Source of the DNA: SMWC01 sp964466315 | GTDB lineage: Bacteria; Pseudomonadota; Gammaproteobacteria; Steroidobacterales; Rariloculaceae | Direction of reading: 5' to 3' | Assembly: GCA_964466315.1 (NCBI GenBank) | Contig: CAYXNS010000007.1 | Location: forward strand, 1 to 64,000 | Length of the DNA: 64,000 bases | In this document: positions 23,981-33,461 of the stretch, in pieces | Layout of the letters: every line of letters starts with the position of its first letter | How positions within the stretch are numbered: the stretch's first letter is position 1 | Notes under the pieces: model-generated | Seen by the model: the letters and a program-made list of their open reading frames with translations, nothing else | The model's database searches: none | Told to the model about the DNA's origin: nothing | Position numbers and translations under genes: made by a program

Positions 23981-26596
23981 CTAAGAAACCTGACCCAGGA
24001 TTGCCGCCACCTCATCACAAACGAGGCCCAGCGCGGCATCCAGCTCATCTGGCTTGGTGCCTCCAGCCTGTGCGAAGTCCGGCCGGCCGCCGCCGCGACC
24101 GCCCACTCGCTCGGCGACGGGCCCGATAAGATCGCCGGCTTTCAGTGATTTAGTTAAATCCTTCGAGACGCTCGCAACGAGACGCACCTTATCCTCCTCG
24201 ACGGCGCCAAGTACGACCACTCCAGAACCCAGCCGATCCTTGAGCTTGTCCGCCGCCGCCCGCAGCGCTTTGGAGTCCGCACCATCCAGTCGTGCGGCGA
24301 GGACTTTGACTCCTCCGATATCCTTGGCACCATCGAGCAGATCCTGCCCGCCGCCGGTCGCGAGGCGGCCCTTGAGCGCCGTGAGCTCTCGTTTCAACGC
24401 GCGGTTGCGTTCGACGAGGGCACGAACCTTATCCGCAACGTCCTCGCGCCCGCCCTTGACGAGACTGGCGACGTTCGCGAGCAACGCCTCGTTCGCCTGC
24501 AGCCAGGCGAGTGCTCCGGGACCCGTAACCGCCTCGATGCGGCGAACCCCTGCCGCAATACCGCTTTCGCCAGTGATCTTGAGCAGGCCGATGTCACCGA
24601 CCCTGCCGACGTGGGTGCCGCCGCAGAGCTCCGTCGAGAAGTCGCCCAACGACAAGACGCGCGCATCCTCGGCGTATTTGTCGCCGAAAAATGCCAGCGC
24701 ACCGCTCGCGATCGCTTCCTGGTAAGGCATGACTTTGGTCTCGGCGGCCGCATTCATGCGGATCTGGTCGTTCACGACCGACTCGAGTTGTTCGAGTTCA
24801 TCGCCCGAGAGTGCTTCGTAATGCGAGAAGTCGAAGCGCAGACGGTCCGGCGCGACGAGCGAGCCTTTCTGCTGCACGTGTTCGCCCAACACGTTGCGAA
24901 GCGCTGCATGTAATACATGAGTCGCGGAGTGATTCAGGACGATCGCCGCGCGCCTGCCGCCGTCGACCTGCGCTTCTAAAGTATCGCCGGTCCGCAGCCG
25001 GCCTTCCACGAGCTCGCCGAGATGCCCGTGGGCAGCACCGGCCTTCCGTGTGTCGTCGACCCTGAATGTTGCCGTGTCGTTCGTCAGCTCCCCCGTATCG
25101 CCGACCTGCCCACCACTCTCGGCGTAGAACGGTGTCTGATCGAGTATGACGGCGGCGGCCACGCCCGGTTCGACGACCTCGACAGCTTCACCGTCGATGT
25201 AGAGTGCGACGATGTCCGCGCTGGCCGCGAGCGTGTCGTAGCCGAGAAACTCGCTCGCCATGTCTAAGCTTGGTAGGTCGGACGTGTCGGCAGAGAAGCG
25301 GCTCGACTTGCGCGCCCGCTCGCGCTGCGCGGCCATTGCCGTCTCGAAGCCCGCATGATCGGCTGTCAAGCCGCGCTCCCTCGCGATGTCGGCCGTAAGA
25401 TCCTCGGGAAAACCGTAGGTGTCATAGAGCTTGAACAGAGCTTCGCCGGGAATGACGCCGGCCTCAGGCAACCCGGCGATCGTGTCTTCGAGAATGCACA
25501 TTCCCTGCGACAGCGTCTCGGCGAAGCGCTCTTCCTCTTGAAGGAGTACGCGCTCGGCATGCTCGCGCAGCTTGCTGAGTTCGGGGTACGCCGCACCCAT
25601 TTGCGCCTCGACCGACTTCACGAGCTTATTGAAGAAGGGTTTCTCGACGCCGAGCTTGTATCCGTGCCGAATGGCGCGCCTGATTATGCGGCGCAAGACG
25701 TAGCCGCGGCCCTCGTTACCGGGCAACACGCCATCGACGATCAAGAAGGAGCAAGCACGGATGTGGTCGGTGATGACACGCAGCGATTTGTTGTCCGGGT
25801 CGCGCGCGCCGGTAATGTCTATGGCATCCTCGATCAACGATTTGAATAGATCCGTCTCATAGTTAGAGTGCACGCCTTGCATGACCGCGGCCAGTCGCTC
25901 CAGCCCCATGCCAGTGTCGACCGACGGATTGGGCAGGGGTGTGAGCTCGCCCGCTTCGTTGCGGTCGAATTGCATGAAGACGAGGTTCCAGACCTCGACA
26001 AACCGATCCCCGTCTTCGTTCGGGGAACCCGGTGGGCCGCCGGCGACGTCCGGGCCATGATCGTAAAAAATTTCGCTGCACGGGCCGCAGGGGCCCGTAT
26101 CGCCCATGGCCCAGAAATTGTCCTTCTCCCCGAGTAGCGCGAAGCGCTCGGGAGCGACGCCGATTTCCTCGAGCCAGATTTCTGTGGCCTCATCGTCGTC
26201 CTCGAACACCGTGCACGAGAGACGTTCGGGCGGCAGTTTCAGGATTTCGGTCAGGAACTCCCAGGCGTAGTGGATCGCTTCGCGTTTGAAGTAGTCTCCG
26301 AAACTGAAATTGCCGAGCATCTCGAATAGCGTGTGGTGGCGCGATGTATAACCGACGTTCTCGAGATCGTTGTGCTTGCCGCCCGCCCGTACGCAGCGTT
26401 GCGAACTCACGGCCCGTGGGATGCTGCGCTTGTCCAGGCCGAGGAACACGTCTTTGAACTGCACCATTCCCGCATTCGTGAACAGAAGCGTCGGATCGTT
26501 ACCGGGGACGAGAGGCGAACTCGGGACGACTTCATGGTCCCGCTCGGAAAAATAGTCCAGGAAGGCCTGGCGCAGCTCGTTACTGGTCGAGTTCAT
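23981..26596 (-). CDS. alaS: Alanyl-tRNA synthetase
   Basis: An 871-residue class II synthetase that charges tRNA-Ala and edits mischarged Ser/Gly. The N-terminal catalytic core starts with LRQAFLDYFSERDHEVVPSS and has motif-like TSRHHTLFEMLGNFSFGDYF; the editing domain has zinc-binding NHSATHVLHAALR and CGGTHVGRVGDIG; a coiled segment and the C-Ala domain with GGRGGGRPDFAQAGG complete the usual length. ATG 26596 is the natural start. It lies downstream of recX in the recA-recX-alaS-csrA order. Confidence 0.97.
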   Translation of the reverse strand: MNSTSNELRQAFLDYFSERDHEVVPSSPLVPGNDPTLLFTNAGMVQFKDVFLGLDKRSIPRAVSSQRCVRAGGKHNDLENVGYTSRHHTLFEMLGNFSFGDYFKREAIHYAWEFLTEILKLPPERLSCTVFEDDDEATEIWLEEIGVAPERFALLGEKDNFWAMGDTGPCGPCSEIFYDHGPDVAGGPPGSPNEDGDRFVEVWNLVFMQFDRNEAGELTPLPNPSVDTGMGLERLAAVMQGVHSNYETDLFKSLIEDAIDITGARDPDNKSLRVITDHIRACSFLIVDGVLPGNEGRGYVLRRIIRRAIRHGYKLGVEKPFFNKLVKSVEAQMGAAYPELSKLREHAERVLLQEEERFAETLSQGMCILEDTIAGLPEAGVIPGEALFKLYDTYGFPEDLTADIARERGLTADHAGFETAMAAQRERARKSSRFSADTSDLPSLDMASEFLGYDTLAASADIVALYIDGEAVEVVEPGVAAAVILDQTPFYAESGGQVGDTGELTNDTATFRVDDTRKAGAAHGHLGELVEGRLRTGDTLEAQVDGGRRAAIVLNHSATHVLHAALRNVLGEHVQQKGSLVAPDRLRFDFSHYEALSGDELEQLESVVNDQIRMNAAAETKVMPYQEAIASGALAFFGDKYAEDARVLSLGDFSTELCGGTHVGRVGDIGLLKITGESGIAAGVRRIEAVTGPGALAWLQANEALLANVASLVKGGREDVADKVRALVERNRALKRELTALKGRLATGGGQDLLDGAKDIGGVKVLAARLDGADSKALRAAADKLKDRLGSGVVVLGAVEEDKVRLVASVSKDLTKSLKAGDLIGPVAERVGGRGGGRPDFAQAGGTKPDELDAALGLVCDEVAAILGQVS

Positions 26597-26641
26597 GGTC
26601 TGACTGGCCGCAGCCGTATTCGTCTAGGTTGATTGGGCAAG

Positions 26642-27133
26642 CTAATCCGATTCGCTGGCGAGTTCCAGTGCCGCGTTGATCTGCTCGGAGTCGAAACCTC
26701 GATACCGAAGGTACTTGGTCTGCCGGACCCGCTCCTCGAAGCTCTCCGGCCGGCCGGGGCCGAAACGCTTCTCGCGAACGCCAGCCGCAAGCGATGACCA
26801 GTTGAGTTCAGCGTCGCGAAGCCAGGTCTGTACACGGCTCCCGTCGATGCCGCGCTGGCCGAGCTCTGCCTCGATGCGTGCGGGGCCCTGGCCCTTGCCG
26901 ACACGCGTGCGAACGAAGCTCCCGATGAAACGGCCCTCGTCGAGCAGGCCGTCGTCCTGCAGACGGTCGAGGACATCGTCGATGATCGTCGATTCGAAGG
27001 CGCGGTCCGAGAGCTTGCGCTCGAGTTCGNNNNNNNNNNCGCGTCGCGCGAGCAGATCCAGCGCACGGCGGCGACACGCCTTGTCGTCGTCTACGGGGTC
27101 GCGAACCGGCTCAGGCTTGCTTGAGTTCGGCAC
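26642..27133 (-). CDS. recX: Regulatory protein RecX (contains a 10-N gap)
   Basis: RecX caps or modulates RecA filaments. The frame contains ALDLLARR, then the gap, then ELERKLSDRAFESTIIDDVL, DDGLLDEGRFIGSFVRTRVG and GQGPARIEAELGQRGI, followed by the C-terminal RKRFG-like and YLRYRGFDSEQINAALE motifs, all RecX-typical. The 10 Ns keep the frame, and the family usually has 4-5 residues there, so the gap size may be about right. No ATG exists; GTG 27131-27133 (after GGAGGAAA) is the only start between the gap and the upstream frame and makes recX overlap recA by 23 bp. Confidence 0.85.
   Translation of the reverse strand: MPNSSKPEPVRDPVDDDKACRRRALDLLARRXXXXELERKLSDRAFESTIIDDVLDRLQDDGLLDEGRFIGSFVRTRVGKGQGPARIEAELGQRGIDGSRVQTWLRDAELNWSSLAAGVREKRFGPGRPESFEERVRQTKYLRYRGFDSEQINAALELASESD
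27030..27039. other. Assembly gap (10 N)
   Basis: Ten undetermined bases inside recX, most likely a scaffold join. The recX frame is preserved across it as written, but the true length is unknown. Confidence 0.98.
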
Positions 27134-28157
27134 TTTCCTCCGGCTCTTCCAGGGGAACCTCGACCGGGCCCGGCAACAGCTTCGCACGTATCTGCCCTTC
27201 GATCTGTGCGGCCGTGTCAGGATGCTCAAGCAGATAGGTCCGTACGTTTTCCTTGCCCTGACCGATGCGATCACCCTGATAGCTATACCAGGAGCCGGAT
27301 TTTTCGACGATATTCTGCTCGACCCCCATGTCGATGAGCTCGCCTTCGCGCGAGATACCCTGCCCATAGAGGATCTCGAATTCGGCTTTGCGGAATGGCG
27401 GCGCGAGTTTGTTCTTCACGACCTTCACGCGTGTCTCGTTACCGAGAATCTCGTCGCCCTTCTTGATCGAACCGATGCGCCGAATGTCGAGACGGACCGA
27501 AGAGTAGAACTTCAGCGCATTACCACCCGTCGTCGTCTCCGGGCTGCCGAACATGACGCCGATCTTCATGCGGATCTGGTTGATGAAGATCACCATGCAG
27601 TTGGAGCGCTTGATATTGGCCGTGAGCTTCCGTAACGCCTGAGACATCAGGCGTGCCTGCAGGCCGACGTGCGTGTCGCCCATCTCGCCCTCGATCTCGG
27701 CCTTCGGCGTCAGTGCCGCAACGGAGTCGATGACGACTACATCGACGGCACCGGAACGGACGAGCATGTCGGTGATCTCGAGCGCCTGTTCGCCCGTATC
27801 CGGCTGGGAAATCAGCAACTCGTCTACCTTGACGCCGAGTCTCTCCGCATAGGTCGGATCGAGCGCGTGTTCCGCATCGACGAAAGCTGTGGTGCCACCT
27901 TTTTTTTGCGCTTCGGCGACAACCTGCAGTGTCAATGTCGTCTTGCCGGAAGCCTCCGGGCCGTAGATCTCCACGACGCGCCCCTTCGGCAGGCCGCCTA
28001 TACCTAAGGCAACGTCGAGTCCCAACGAACCGGTCGAGATCACGTCGATGTCGCGTATGGCGATCGAGTCGCCGAGGCGCATGACGGAACCCTTACCGAA
28101 TTGCTTTTCGATCTGCGTTAATGCGGCGGCGAGTGCTTTTTTGCGGTTGTCATCCAT
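27111..28157 (-). CDS. recA: Recombinase RecA
   Basis: A 348-residue ATP-dependent strand-exchange protein that also activates LexA self-cleavage. Motifs: Walker A GPEASGKTTL near residue 68, FVDAEHALDPTYAERLGV, Walker B VVVIDSVAALTPKAEIEGEM, the L1 loop GDTHVGLQARLMSQALRKLT and L2 NQIRMKIGVMFGSPETTTGG. The acidic tail ends EEPEESAELKQA. ATG 28157. In the 110 bases upstream (minus-strand sense) I see no CTG-N10-CAG LexA box, so SOS control is not evident; a degenerate REP-like element lies further upstream at 28268-28345. Confidence 0.98.
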   Translation of the reverse strand: MDDNRKKALAAALTQIEKQFGKGSVMRLGDSIAIRDIDVISTGSLGLDVALGIGGLPKGRVVEIYGPEASGKTTLTLQVVAEAQKKGGTTAFVDAEHALDPTYAERLGVKVDELLISQPDTGEQALEITDMLVRSGAVDVVVIDSVAALTPKAEIEGEMGDTHVGLQARLMSQALRKLTANIKRSNCMVIFINQIRMKIGVMFGSPETTTGGNALKFYSSVRLDIRRIGSIKKGDEILGNETRVKVVKNKLAPPFRKAEFEILYGQGISREGELIDMGVEQNIVEKSGSWYSYQGDRIGQGKENVRTYLLEHPDTAAQIEGQIRAKLLPGPVEVPLEEPEESAELKQA

Positions 28158-28267
28158 TGAATTTTCCAGGCTTGAATCGGTGCGAAGGGGGTAGATGACT
28201 CCGATTATTTCACAGAATCGGGTTCGTGACAGGAGAGAATTTCAGGACCATCCTGGCCGAAATTCTG

Positions 28268-28345
28268 GCTGTAGGAGCGACACCCTCGTCACGATTCTTT
28301 GCCGGCGTATCGCGGCCAGGGGGCCGCTTTCCGACGACTGCCGTC
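28268..28345. repeat. Degenerate REP-like element upstream of recA
   Basis: Starts with CTGTAGGAGCGACACCCTCG, passes through a central GATTCTTTGCCGGCGTATC and ends with a GCGGCCAGGGGGCCGC hairpin. The layout resembles paired GTAGGAGCG-type REP sequences but the distal arm is decayed. The head matches the half-site at 14266. Confidence 0.5.
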
Positions 28346-28389
28346 ACCGCAGCGCTCAACGGCACGCTGCCCGACAGTGGCGGGCGCGC

Positions 28390-28938
28390 CTACAGCGGCC
28401 AAGTCTCGAGGATCTCGTAAGTCGACTGCGGCGGCCCGAGTCTCGACTCCACGAGCACAATCTCCGTAACGGGCCAGCGAACGGGTGGAATCGTCTCGCT
28501 CACAACGTCCGCCTTCCGCACGAGCGTAACGTGTGGCCGATAGGCACGACGGTCGCGTTCCAGACCCAGCTCATCCAGCCGGTCCCAGAGCCGTGCCTCG
28601 AGTGCCAACAGGGCGGGCGGCATCGTGCCAGGGGCGGCCCAGAGGAGCCGCGCACGTTTCCGGAAGCCCAGTGTGTCGATGGCAAACTCGAAACGACCGA
28701 CCCGTGGCGGTGAGATCTGCCGAATGCGTGCCAACTCCGCCTCGCTGACTGCGCCGATGAAGGCGAGTGTGACGTGCAGGTTCTCATGCGGTGTCGGGCG
28801 ACCGGCCGCCTGCCCGACTGCAGATTGCGTCGCGCGGACGAGCGCCGTGCGCGTCAGCTCGTTCGGCCACAGCGCAAAGAACACGCGGTGCTTGCGCTCG
28901 GAACGGTCGCGGGCGGAGTCCCTGTCACTTCCGTGCAT
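28390..28938 (-). CDS. thpR: RNA 2',3'-cyclic phosphodiesterase (2H family)
   Basis: A 182-residue 2H phosphoesterase (ThpR/LigT) that opens 2',3'-cyclic phosphates at RNA ends. Both catalytic HxT motifs are present: HENLHVTLAFIG near residue 52 and YRPHVTLVRKAD near residue 137. The N-terminal VFFALWPNELTRTALV is typical. ATG 28938, nine bases after the stop of pncC on the same strand, within the pncC-thpR-recA run. Confidence 0.9.
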   Translation of the reverse strand: MHGSDRDSARDRSERKHRVFFALWPNELTRTALVRATQSAVGQAAGRPTPHENLHVTLAFIGAVSEAELARIRQISPPRVGRFEFAIDTLGFRKRARLLWAAPGTMPPALLALEARLWDRLDELGLERDRRAYRPHVTLVRKADVVSETIPPVRWPVTEIVLVESRLGPPQSTYEILETWPL

Positions 28939-28947
28939 GACGCTGAA

Positions 28948-29445
28948 CTAAGAGGAAGTTGCCGTCGCGAGCAGGCCGTGCAACGCGTGCGCCACGGCCT
29001 CGCGGCGAATCGTCTCGCGGTTACCCTGGAACCGATGCGTTTCGGCGTGGGTATCCGCGGGGCCGCTCCACGCAAACCAGACCGTGCCGACGGGTTTATC
29101 GAGCGAGCCGCCGCCCGGCCCTGCGACCCCACTAACGGCGACCGCGAGTTCGGCGCCACTGGCACGCCTTGCACCCTCGGCCATGGCACGAACGGCCGGC
29201 TCGCTGACGGCGCCGTGCTCGCGGAGCACCTTCTCACCCACGCCGAGTTCCCCGGCCTTGGCTTCGTTCGCGTAGGTCACGAAACCCCAGCCGAACCACG
29301 CCGAGCTTCCGGACACGTCGGTCAGCACCTTCGCGATCCAGCCCCCGGTGCAGGATTCGGCGCAGGCGACCTTCCAGCCCCGAGCCTCGAGGACGGCACC
29401 GAGATCTCGCGCCAGGTGCCTGAGTTCGTCGTCAGTTGCGACCAT
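28948..29445 (-). CDS. pncC: Nicotinamide-nucleotide amidohydrolase (CinA C-terminal domain family)
   Basis: A 165-residue stand-alone CinA C-terminal domain enzyme that deamidates NMN to NaMN in the pyridine nucleotide cycle. Motifs: VACAESCTGGWIAKVLTDVS with the catalytic Ser, FGWGFVTYANEAKAGELGVG, and the central LAVAVSGVAGPGGGSLDKPV. Its ATG at 29445 overlaps the 3' end of the glycosyltransferase gene by 14 bp. Position directly before recA is conserved in gammaproteobacteria. Confidence 0.93.
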   Translation of the reverse strand: MVATDDELRHLARDLGAVLEARGWKVACAESCTGGWIAKVLTDVSGSSAWFGWGFVTYANEAKAGELGVGEKVLREHGAVSEPAVRAMAEGARRASGAELAVAVSGVAGPGGGSLDKPVGTVWFAWSGPADTHAETHRFQGNRETIRREAVAHALHGLLATATSS

Positions 29446-30541
29446 AGTTCTGTTTCATGACGCCACGATAAACCGACAGATTACCGCTAGTCATGCTCTC
29501 GACTGAAAACGCTTCCTCGACGCGCCGCCGGCCTGCCACGCCGAGACGCCGGCGCAGTTCCGGATCCGTGACCAGGCGCGCGAGACACCCCAGGAGCGCA
29601 TCGTCATCGCCGACCCGCACGGTGAGGCCCGTCACCTCATGCTCGACGACATCGACAAGACCTCCCACGGCGGAGGTGACTACGGGAACACCGCAACTCA
29701 ATGCCTCGAGGACGGCGACACCGAGCCCCTCTCGCGCGGCGGGATGGGCCAGCAGATCGAGTTCCGGCAGCAGTGTTTCGAGGTCGGACCTGAACCCCGC
29801 AAGATGGACGTTTGTGGCCAGATCCAGATCCTGAACTTGCTGCTCCAAGTCGCGCTCCAGCGATCCCCGCCCAAAGCACAGCACTTGTACCTCCGGGTGC
29901 GCCGCAACAAGTGCGCCTAGGACACCGAACAGACGTGCGTGACCCTTGCGCGGGATGAGTTGGGCGACAACGCCGATCGTGAGGCTGCCTGCGGGCAGCC
30001 CGAAGATTTCGGCGAGGCGGCCGCGGCTCTCAGCCGGCTGAAAGCGCTTCGTATCCACACCACTCGCGACGTAATGGATGCGCTGCTGCGCGAGGCCGAC
30101 GTTATCCTTGAGTTGTGCTTCGATCGCTCGGGAGATGGCAATAATCGCCGCATAGGGCTGATACTTGAGGAGCGCGAGAGCCTTGAACTCCGCACTCTCG
30201 ACCCTTCGCGTCAGAATCGCCGGCACGCCCGCCCAGCGGGCGTTCCAGCCACCGAAGTTATCGGCGCCGCGGCGAGAGTGAACATGTAGGATGTTCGGCC
30301 GGTACGATCCCAAAAGGGACCGCAGCCGCCCTGGTAACGCAATGTCGAGATCGCCGCGCATCGAAACCTCGACGACTTCGGCGACCCCCCCCATGCCACC
30401 GACGGTGTTCGAGATGGCGCTGTCGCGCGGGCAGATCAGGACATTCTCGATGCCCTCCGCGGCGAGGCCGGAGAGCAGGTAGCGAACCTGCTGCGCACCT
30501 CCGTAGAGATGCAGGCCGGATTCGAGATGCACAACACGCAT
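29432..30541 (-). CDS. Glycosyltransferase family 4 protein
   Basis: A 369-residue GT-B fold glycosyltransferase. The N-terminal domain starts MRVVHLESGLHLYGGAQQVR with the GGA motif of GT4 enzymes; the C-terminal domain has SLTIGVVAQLIPRKGHARLF and the nucleotide-sugar E-x7-E motif in REGLGVAVLEALSCGVPVVT. Cytoplasmic or peripheral membrane; likely builds a lipopolysaccharide or exopolysaccharide unit, but donor and acceptor are unknown. ATG 30541 begins the family N-terminus; the frame is open further upstream only because it runs through the ~114-bp repeat. No other polysaccharide genes are nearby. Confidence 0.87.
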   Translation of the reverse strand: MRVVHLESGLHLYGGAQQVRYLLSGLAAEGIENVLICPRDSAISNTVGGMGGVAEVVEVSMRGDLDIALPGRLRSLLGSYRPNILHVHSRRGADNFGGWNARWAGVPAILTRRVESAEFKALALLKYQPYAAIIAISRAIEAQLKDNVGLAQQRIHYVASGVDTKRFQPAESRGRLAEIFGLPAGSLTIGVVAQLIPRKGHARLFGVLGALVAAHPEVQVLCFGRGSLERDLEQQVQDLDLATNVHLAGFRSDLETLLPELDLLAHPAAREGLGVAVLEALSCGVPVVTSAVGGLVDVVEHEVTGLTVRVGDDDALLGCLARLVTDPELRRRLGVAGRRRVEEAFSVESMTSGNLSVYRGVMKQNYGRN

Positions 30542-30631
30542 ACGTAAATAGTAACCGCTCACCTGGAGGAGTGGCCCCCTGGCCGCGTACGGATGCACGA
30601 TTTCACGGCCAAAATTAATGCCGTGGTACCC

Positions 30632-30745
30632 GACACCGGCGGGCGTGATGGTTCGTGTCGACCCGAAGATCTCCGGCACTCAGGATGAGTAGAGCGTGGT
30701 GGATACGGCGCAGAGGAGACATGACCACCGCGACCGCCGTTTGTG
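30632..30745 (+). repeat. ~114-bp dispersed palindromic element, copy 1
   Basis: Starts GACACCGGCGGGCGTGATGG and ends in CATGACCACCGCGACCGCCG plus TTTGTGG. The outer 20-25 bases of both ends pair imperfectly (GGCGGGCGTGATGGTTCGTGTC against GACATGACCACCGCGACCGCC read in reverse). Copies 2 and 3 at 39585 and 55944 share most positions, length and orientation. Here it lies between the divergent glycosyltransferase and mutS genes. Confidence 0.9.
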
Positions 30746-30818
30746 GCGAAGCAACCGGCAGTCGCGCCCAGGCGGCCGCTTCTACAATCCTCAATCAGCG
30801 CGATTACAATAAGGTGTC

Positions 30819-33374
30819 GTGACGCAAGCCCACACCCCGATGATGCAGCAGTACCTCGGCCTCAAGGCCGAGCATCCCGACGTGCTGTTGTTCTACCGCA
30901 TGGGCGATTTCTACGAGCTCTTCTACGACGACGCGCGTAAGGCGACCAAGCTCATCGACATCTCGCTCACGAGTCGCGGTCACTCCGCGGGTGAGCCGAT
31001 CCCGATGGCCGGCGTGCCGCACCACTCCGTCGACGGTTATCTTGCCCGCCTCGTCCGGCTCGGCGAATCCGTCGCGATCTGCGAGCAGATCGGCGACCCG
31101 GCGACGAGCAAGGGACCCGTCGAGCGACAAGTCGTTCGCGTCATCACACCGGGGACGCTGACCGACGAAGCGCTGCTCGACGAGAAGCACACGAACTATC
31201 TCGCAGCTATCAACAGCTATAACAACGCGACGGGCATCGCGTGGCTGGACCTCGCAAGCGGGCACTTCTCGGTCATGCAGCTTGCCGAAGACGAGGATCT
31301 GCAAGGCGAACTCGAGCGCCTGAAGCCAGCCGAAGTCCTCTTTTCGGAGGATACGGCCGTACCGCCCTGGCTCACCGATTCACCGGGCCTGGGCCAACGC
31401 CCGCCCTGGCACTTCGATGCCGAGGCGAGTCGGCGAGCGTTGTGTCAGCAATTCGGCACCCAGGACCTCGCCGGCTTCGATGCCGAGGACATTCCCGCCG
31501 CCATCGGCGCCGCCGGATGCCTGTTGCAATACGTCAAAGACACCCAGCGTGCCGCTGTTCCGCATCTCCGGGGCTTGAGCCGTGAGCGGCGCGAACAGGC
31601 TGTTATTATGGACGCGACCACGCGACGAAATCTCGAGATCGACGCGAGTCTGGGACGGCGAGACGATTACACGCTCGCCGGGCTCATGGACCGCTGCGCA
31701 ACGCCAATGGGCAGCCGGTTGCTCAAAGCCTGGCTCAATCGGCCGATCCGTGACCGGCAGACGCTCAAGAGTCGCCAGCAGGCGGTCGCGACATTGCAGG
31801 AGCCGGGGCTCGTGGCCGAGCTTCAGGCCGGGCTCAAGGAGATCGGCGACGTCGAGCGCATTCTTACCCGGATCGCTATGCGCTCCGCCCGGCCCAGGGA
31901 TCTGGCGCAACTGCGGCACGCTCTTCAGAACCTACCGGCGATCAAGAGGACCGCTGGGTCACTCGACTCGCCGCATCTAGCCGTGATCGCCGAGCGCTGC
32001 GGCCAGCACGAGGAACAGCGCTCGCTACTCGAAGCCGCGGTTGTCGAGACCCCGCCGATTCTGATCCGCGACGGCGGCGTCATCGCCACGGGCTACGACG
32101 CCGAGCTCGATGAACTGCGCACGATTAGCGCCGACGCGAACCGCTTTCTCGATGACCTCGAGAAGAACGAGCGGGAGCGCACCGGACTTTCCAACCTCAA
32201 GGTTGGTTACAACCGCGTGCACGGTTACTACATCGAGATCAGCAAGGTACAGGCGCACGACGTACCGGAGGAATACGTCCGCCGGCAGACGCTCAAGGGC
32301 GCCGAGCGGTTCATTACGCCGGAGCTCAAGACATTCGAAGATAAGATCTTGAGCGCGCGCGACCGGTCATTGGCCCGCGAGCGTCAGCTTTACGACAAAC
32401 TTCTCGAGACACTCAACGAGGATCTGGCGACACTGCAGAAAACGGCAGCAAGCGTGGCGGAGATCGATACGCTGGCGAACTTCGCGGAGCGCGCCGTCGC
32501 GTTCGATCTCTCTCAGCCGATGCTCATGGACGCGCCCGAGATTCGCTACGAGAGCGGCCGCCACCTAGGCGTCGAACAGGCCAGCGAAGATATGTTCGTT
32601 CCTAACGATCTGGATCTCAACGATCACCGCCGCCTTCTCATCATTACGGGCCCGAATATGGGCGGAAAATCGACCTATATGCGGCAAACGGCGTTGATCG
32701 CCATCCTCGCGCACACGGGGAGTTTCGTCCCGGCCGATAACGCGCGCATCGGGCCTATCGACCGGATCTTCACACGTGTCGGTGCAGCGGACGACCTCGC
32801 GGGCGGGCGCTCGACATTCATGGTGGAGATGACCGAGACCGCGAACATCCTCAATAACGCTACCGCCGAAAGTCTCGTCCTCATGGATGAGGTCGGCCGC
32901 GGCACGAGCACCTTCGACGGGCTGTCGCTGGCGTGGGCGGCTGCGCGTTTCATCGCCCGTGTTCCTAGAGCGTTCACGTTGTTCGCAACGCATTACTTCG
33001 AGCTGACGAGCCTGCCGGAAGAGCTACCGGCGACGGCCAACGTGCACCTCGATGCCAGCGAGCACGGCAACGAGCTGATATTCCTCCACAGCGTCAAACC
33101 CGGACCCGCGAACCAGAGTTACGGCCTGCACGTCGCGCAGTTGGCCGGGGTACCACGCGGCGTCGTGGACGAGGCGCGCGAGTATCTTGCGACGCTCGAG
33201 CGGCAGCTCGACGCGCTGGCCGACAGCGGGGGGCAGGAGCAGTTTGTCTTCAACGCGCCATCGCAACCGGATCCGTTACGCGAGCGGCTCGCGGAACTCG
33301 ACGTCAACGAACTCTCGCCGCGCGAGGCGCTGGAGCTGCTGTTCGATTTAAACGTCGCCGCAAAAAGAAAATAG
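30819..33374 (+). CDS. mutS: DNA mismatch repair protein MutS
   Basis: An 851-residue mismatch-recognition ATPase. The N-terminal mismatch-binding domain has YRMGDFYELFYDDARKATKL with the conserved Phe-x-Glu (GDFYELF), the core clamp contains VHGYYIEISKVQAHDVPEEY, and the ATPase domain shows Walker A GPNMGGKSTYMRQ (about residues 611-619), FTRVGAADDLAGGRSTFMVE and Walker B LVLMDEVGRGTSTFDGLSLA with TLFATHYFELT. The start is GTG 30819 with AAGG eight bases upstream. It is transcribed alone toward the convergent nudB. Confidence 0.98.
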   Translation: MTQAHTPMMQQYLGLKAEHPDVLLFYRMGDFYELFYDDARKATKLIDISLTSRGHSAGEPIPMAGVPHHSVDGYLARLVRLGESVAICEQIGDPATSKGPVERQVVRVITPGTLTDEALLDEKHTNYLAAINSYNNATGIAWLDLASGHFSVMQLAEDEDLQGELERLKPAEVLFSEDTAVPPWLTDSPGLGQRPPWHFDAEASRRALCQQFGTQDLAGFDAEDIPAAIGAAGCLLQYVKDTQRAAVPHLRGLSRERREQAVIMDATTRRNLEIDASLGRRDDYTLAGLMDRCATPMGSRLLKAWLNRPIRDRQTLKSRQQAVATLQEPGLVAELQAGLKEIGDVERILTRIAMRSARPRDLAQLRHALQNLPAIKRTAGSLDSPHLAVIAERCGQHEEQRSLLEAAVVETPPILIRDGGVIATGYDAELDELRTISADANRFLDDLEKNERERTGLSNLKVGYNRVHGYYIEISKVQAHDVPEEYVRRQTLKGAERFITPELKTFEDKILSARDRSLARERQLYDKLLETLNEDLATLQKTAASVAEIDTLANFAERAVAFDLSQPMLMDAPEIRYESGRHLGVEQASEDMFVPNDLDLNDHRRLLIITGPNMGGKSTYMRQTALIAILAHTGSFVPADNARIGPIDRIFTRVGAADDLAGGRSTFMVEMTETANILNNATAESLVLMDEVGRGTSTFDGLSLAWAAARFIARVPRAFTLFATHYFELTSLPEELPATANVHLDASEHGNELIFLHSVKPGPANQSYGLHVAQLAGVPRGVVDEAREYLATLERQLDALADSGGQEQFVFNAPSQPDPLRERLAELDVNELSPREALELLFDLNVAAKRK

Positions 33375-33461
33375 AAGAAAATAAGGCCAGATTCTTTTTT
33401 CGACCACGATCCGACACGATCTCGTGTCCGGGTGCCAAAAAAGGGATCTGGCCCTATTTTC
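33374..33461. repeat. Inverted pair of palindromic units (copy E) between mutS and nudB
   Basis: The left unit 33376-33400 (AAAATAAGGCCAGATTCTTT) is the reverse complement, with few changes, of the right unit 33435-33461 (AAAAAAGGGATCTGGCCCTA). Between them GACACGA-TC-TCGTGTC makes a further 7-bp stem. The whole lies between convergent genes and probably terminates both. Confidence 0.75.

Noticed and set aside
30542..30679. 46 extra in-frame codons upstream of the glycosyltransferase ATG
   Set aside because: They run through repeat copy 1, and the family N-terminus starts exactly at ATG 30541.
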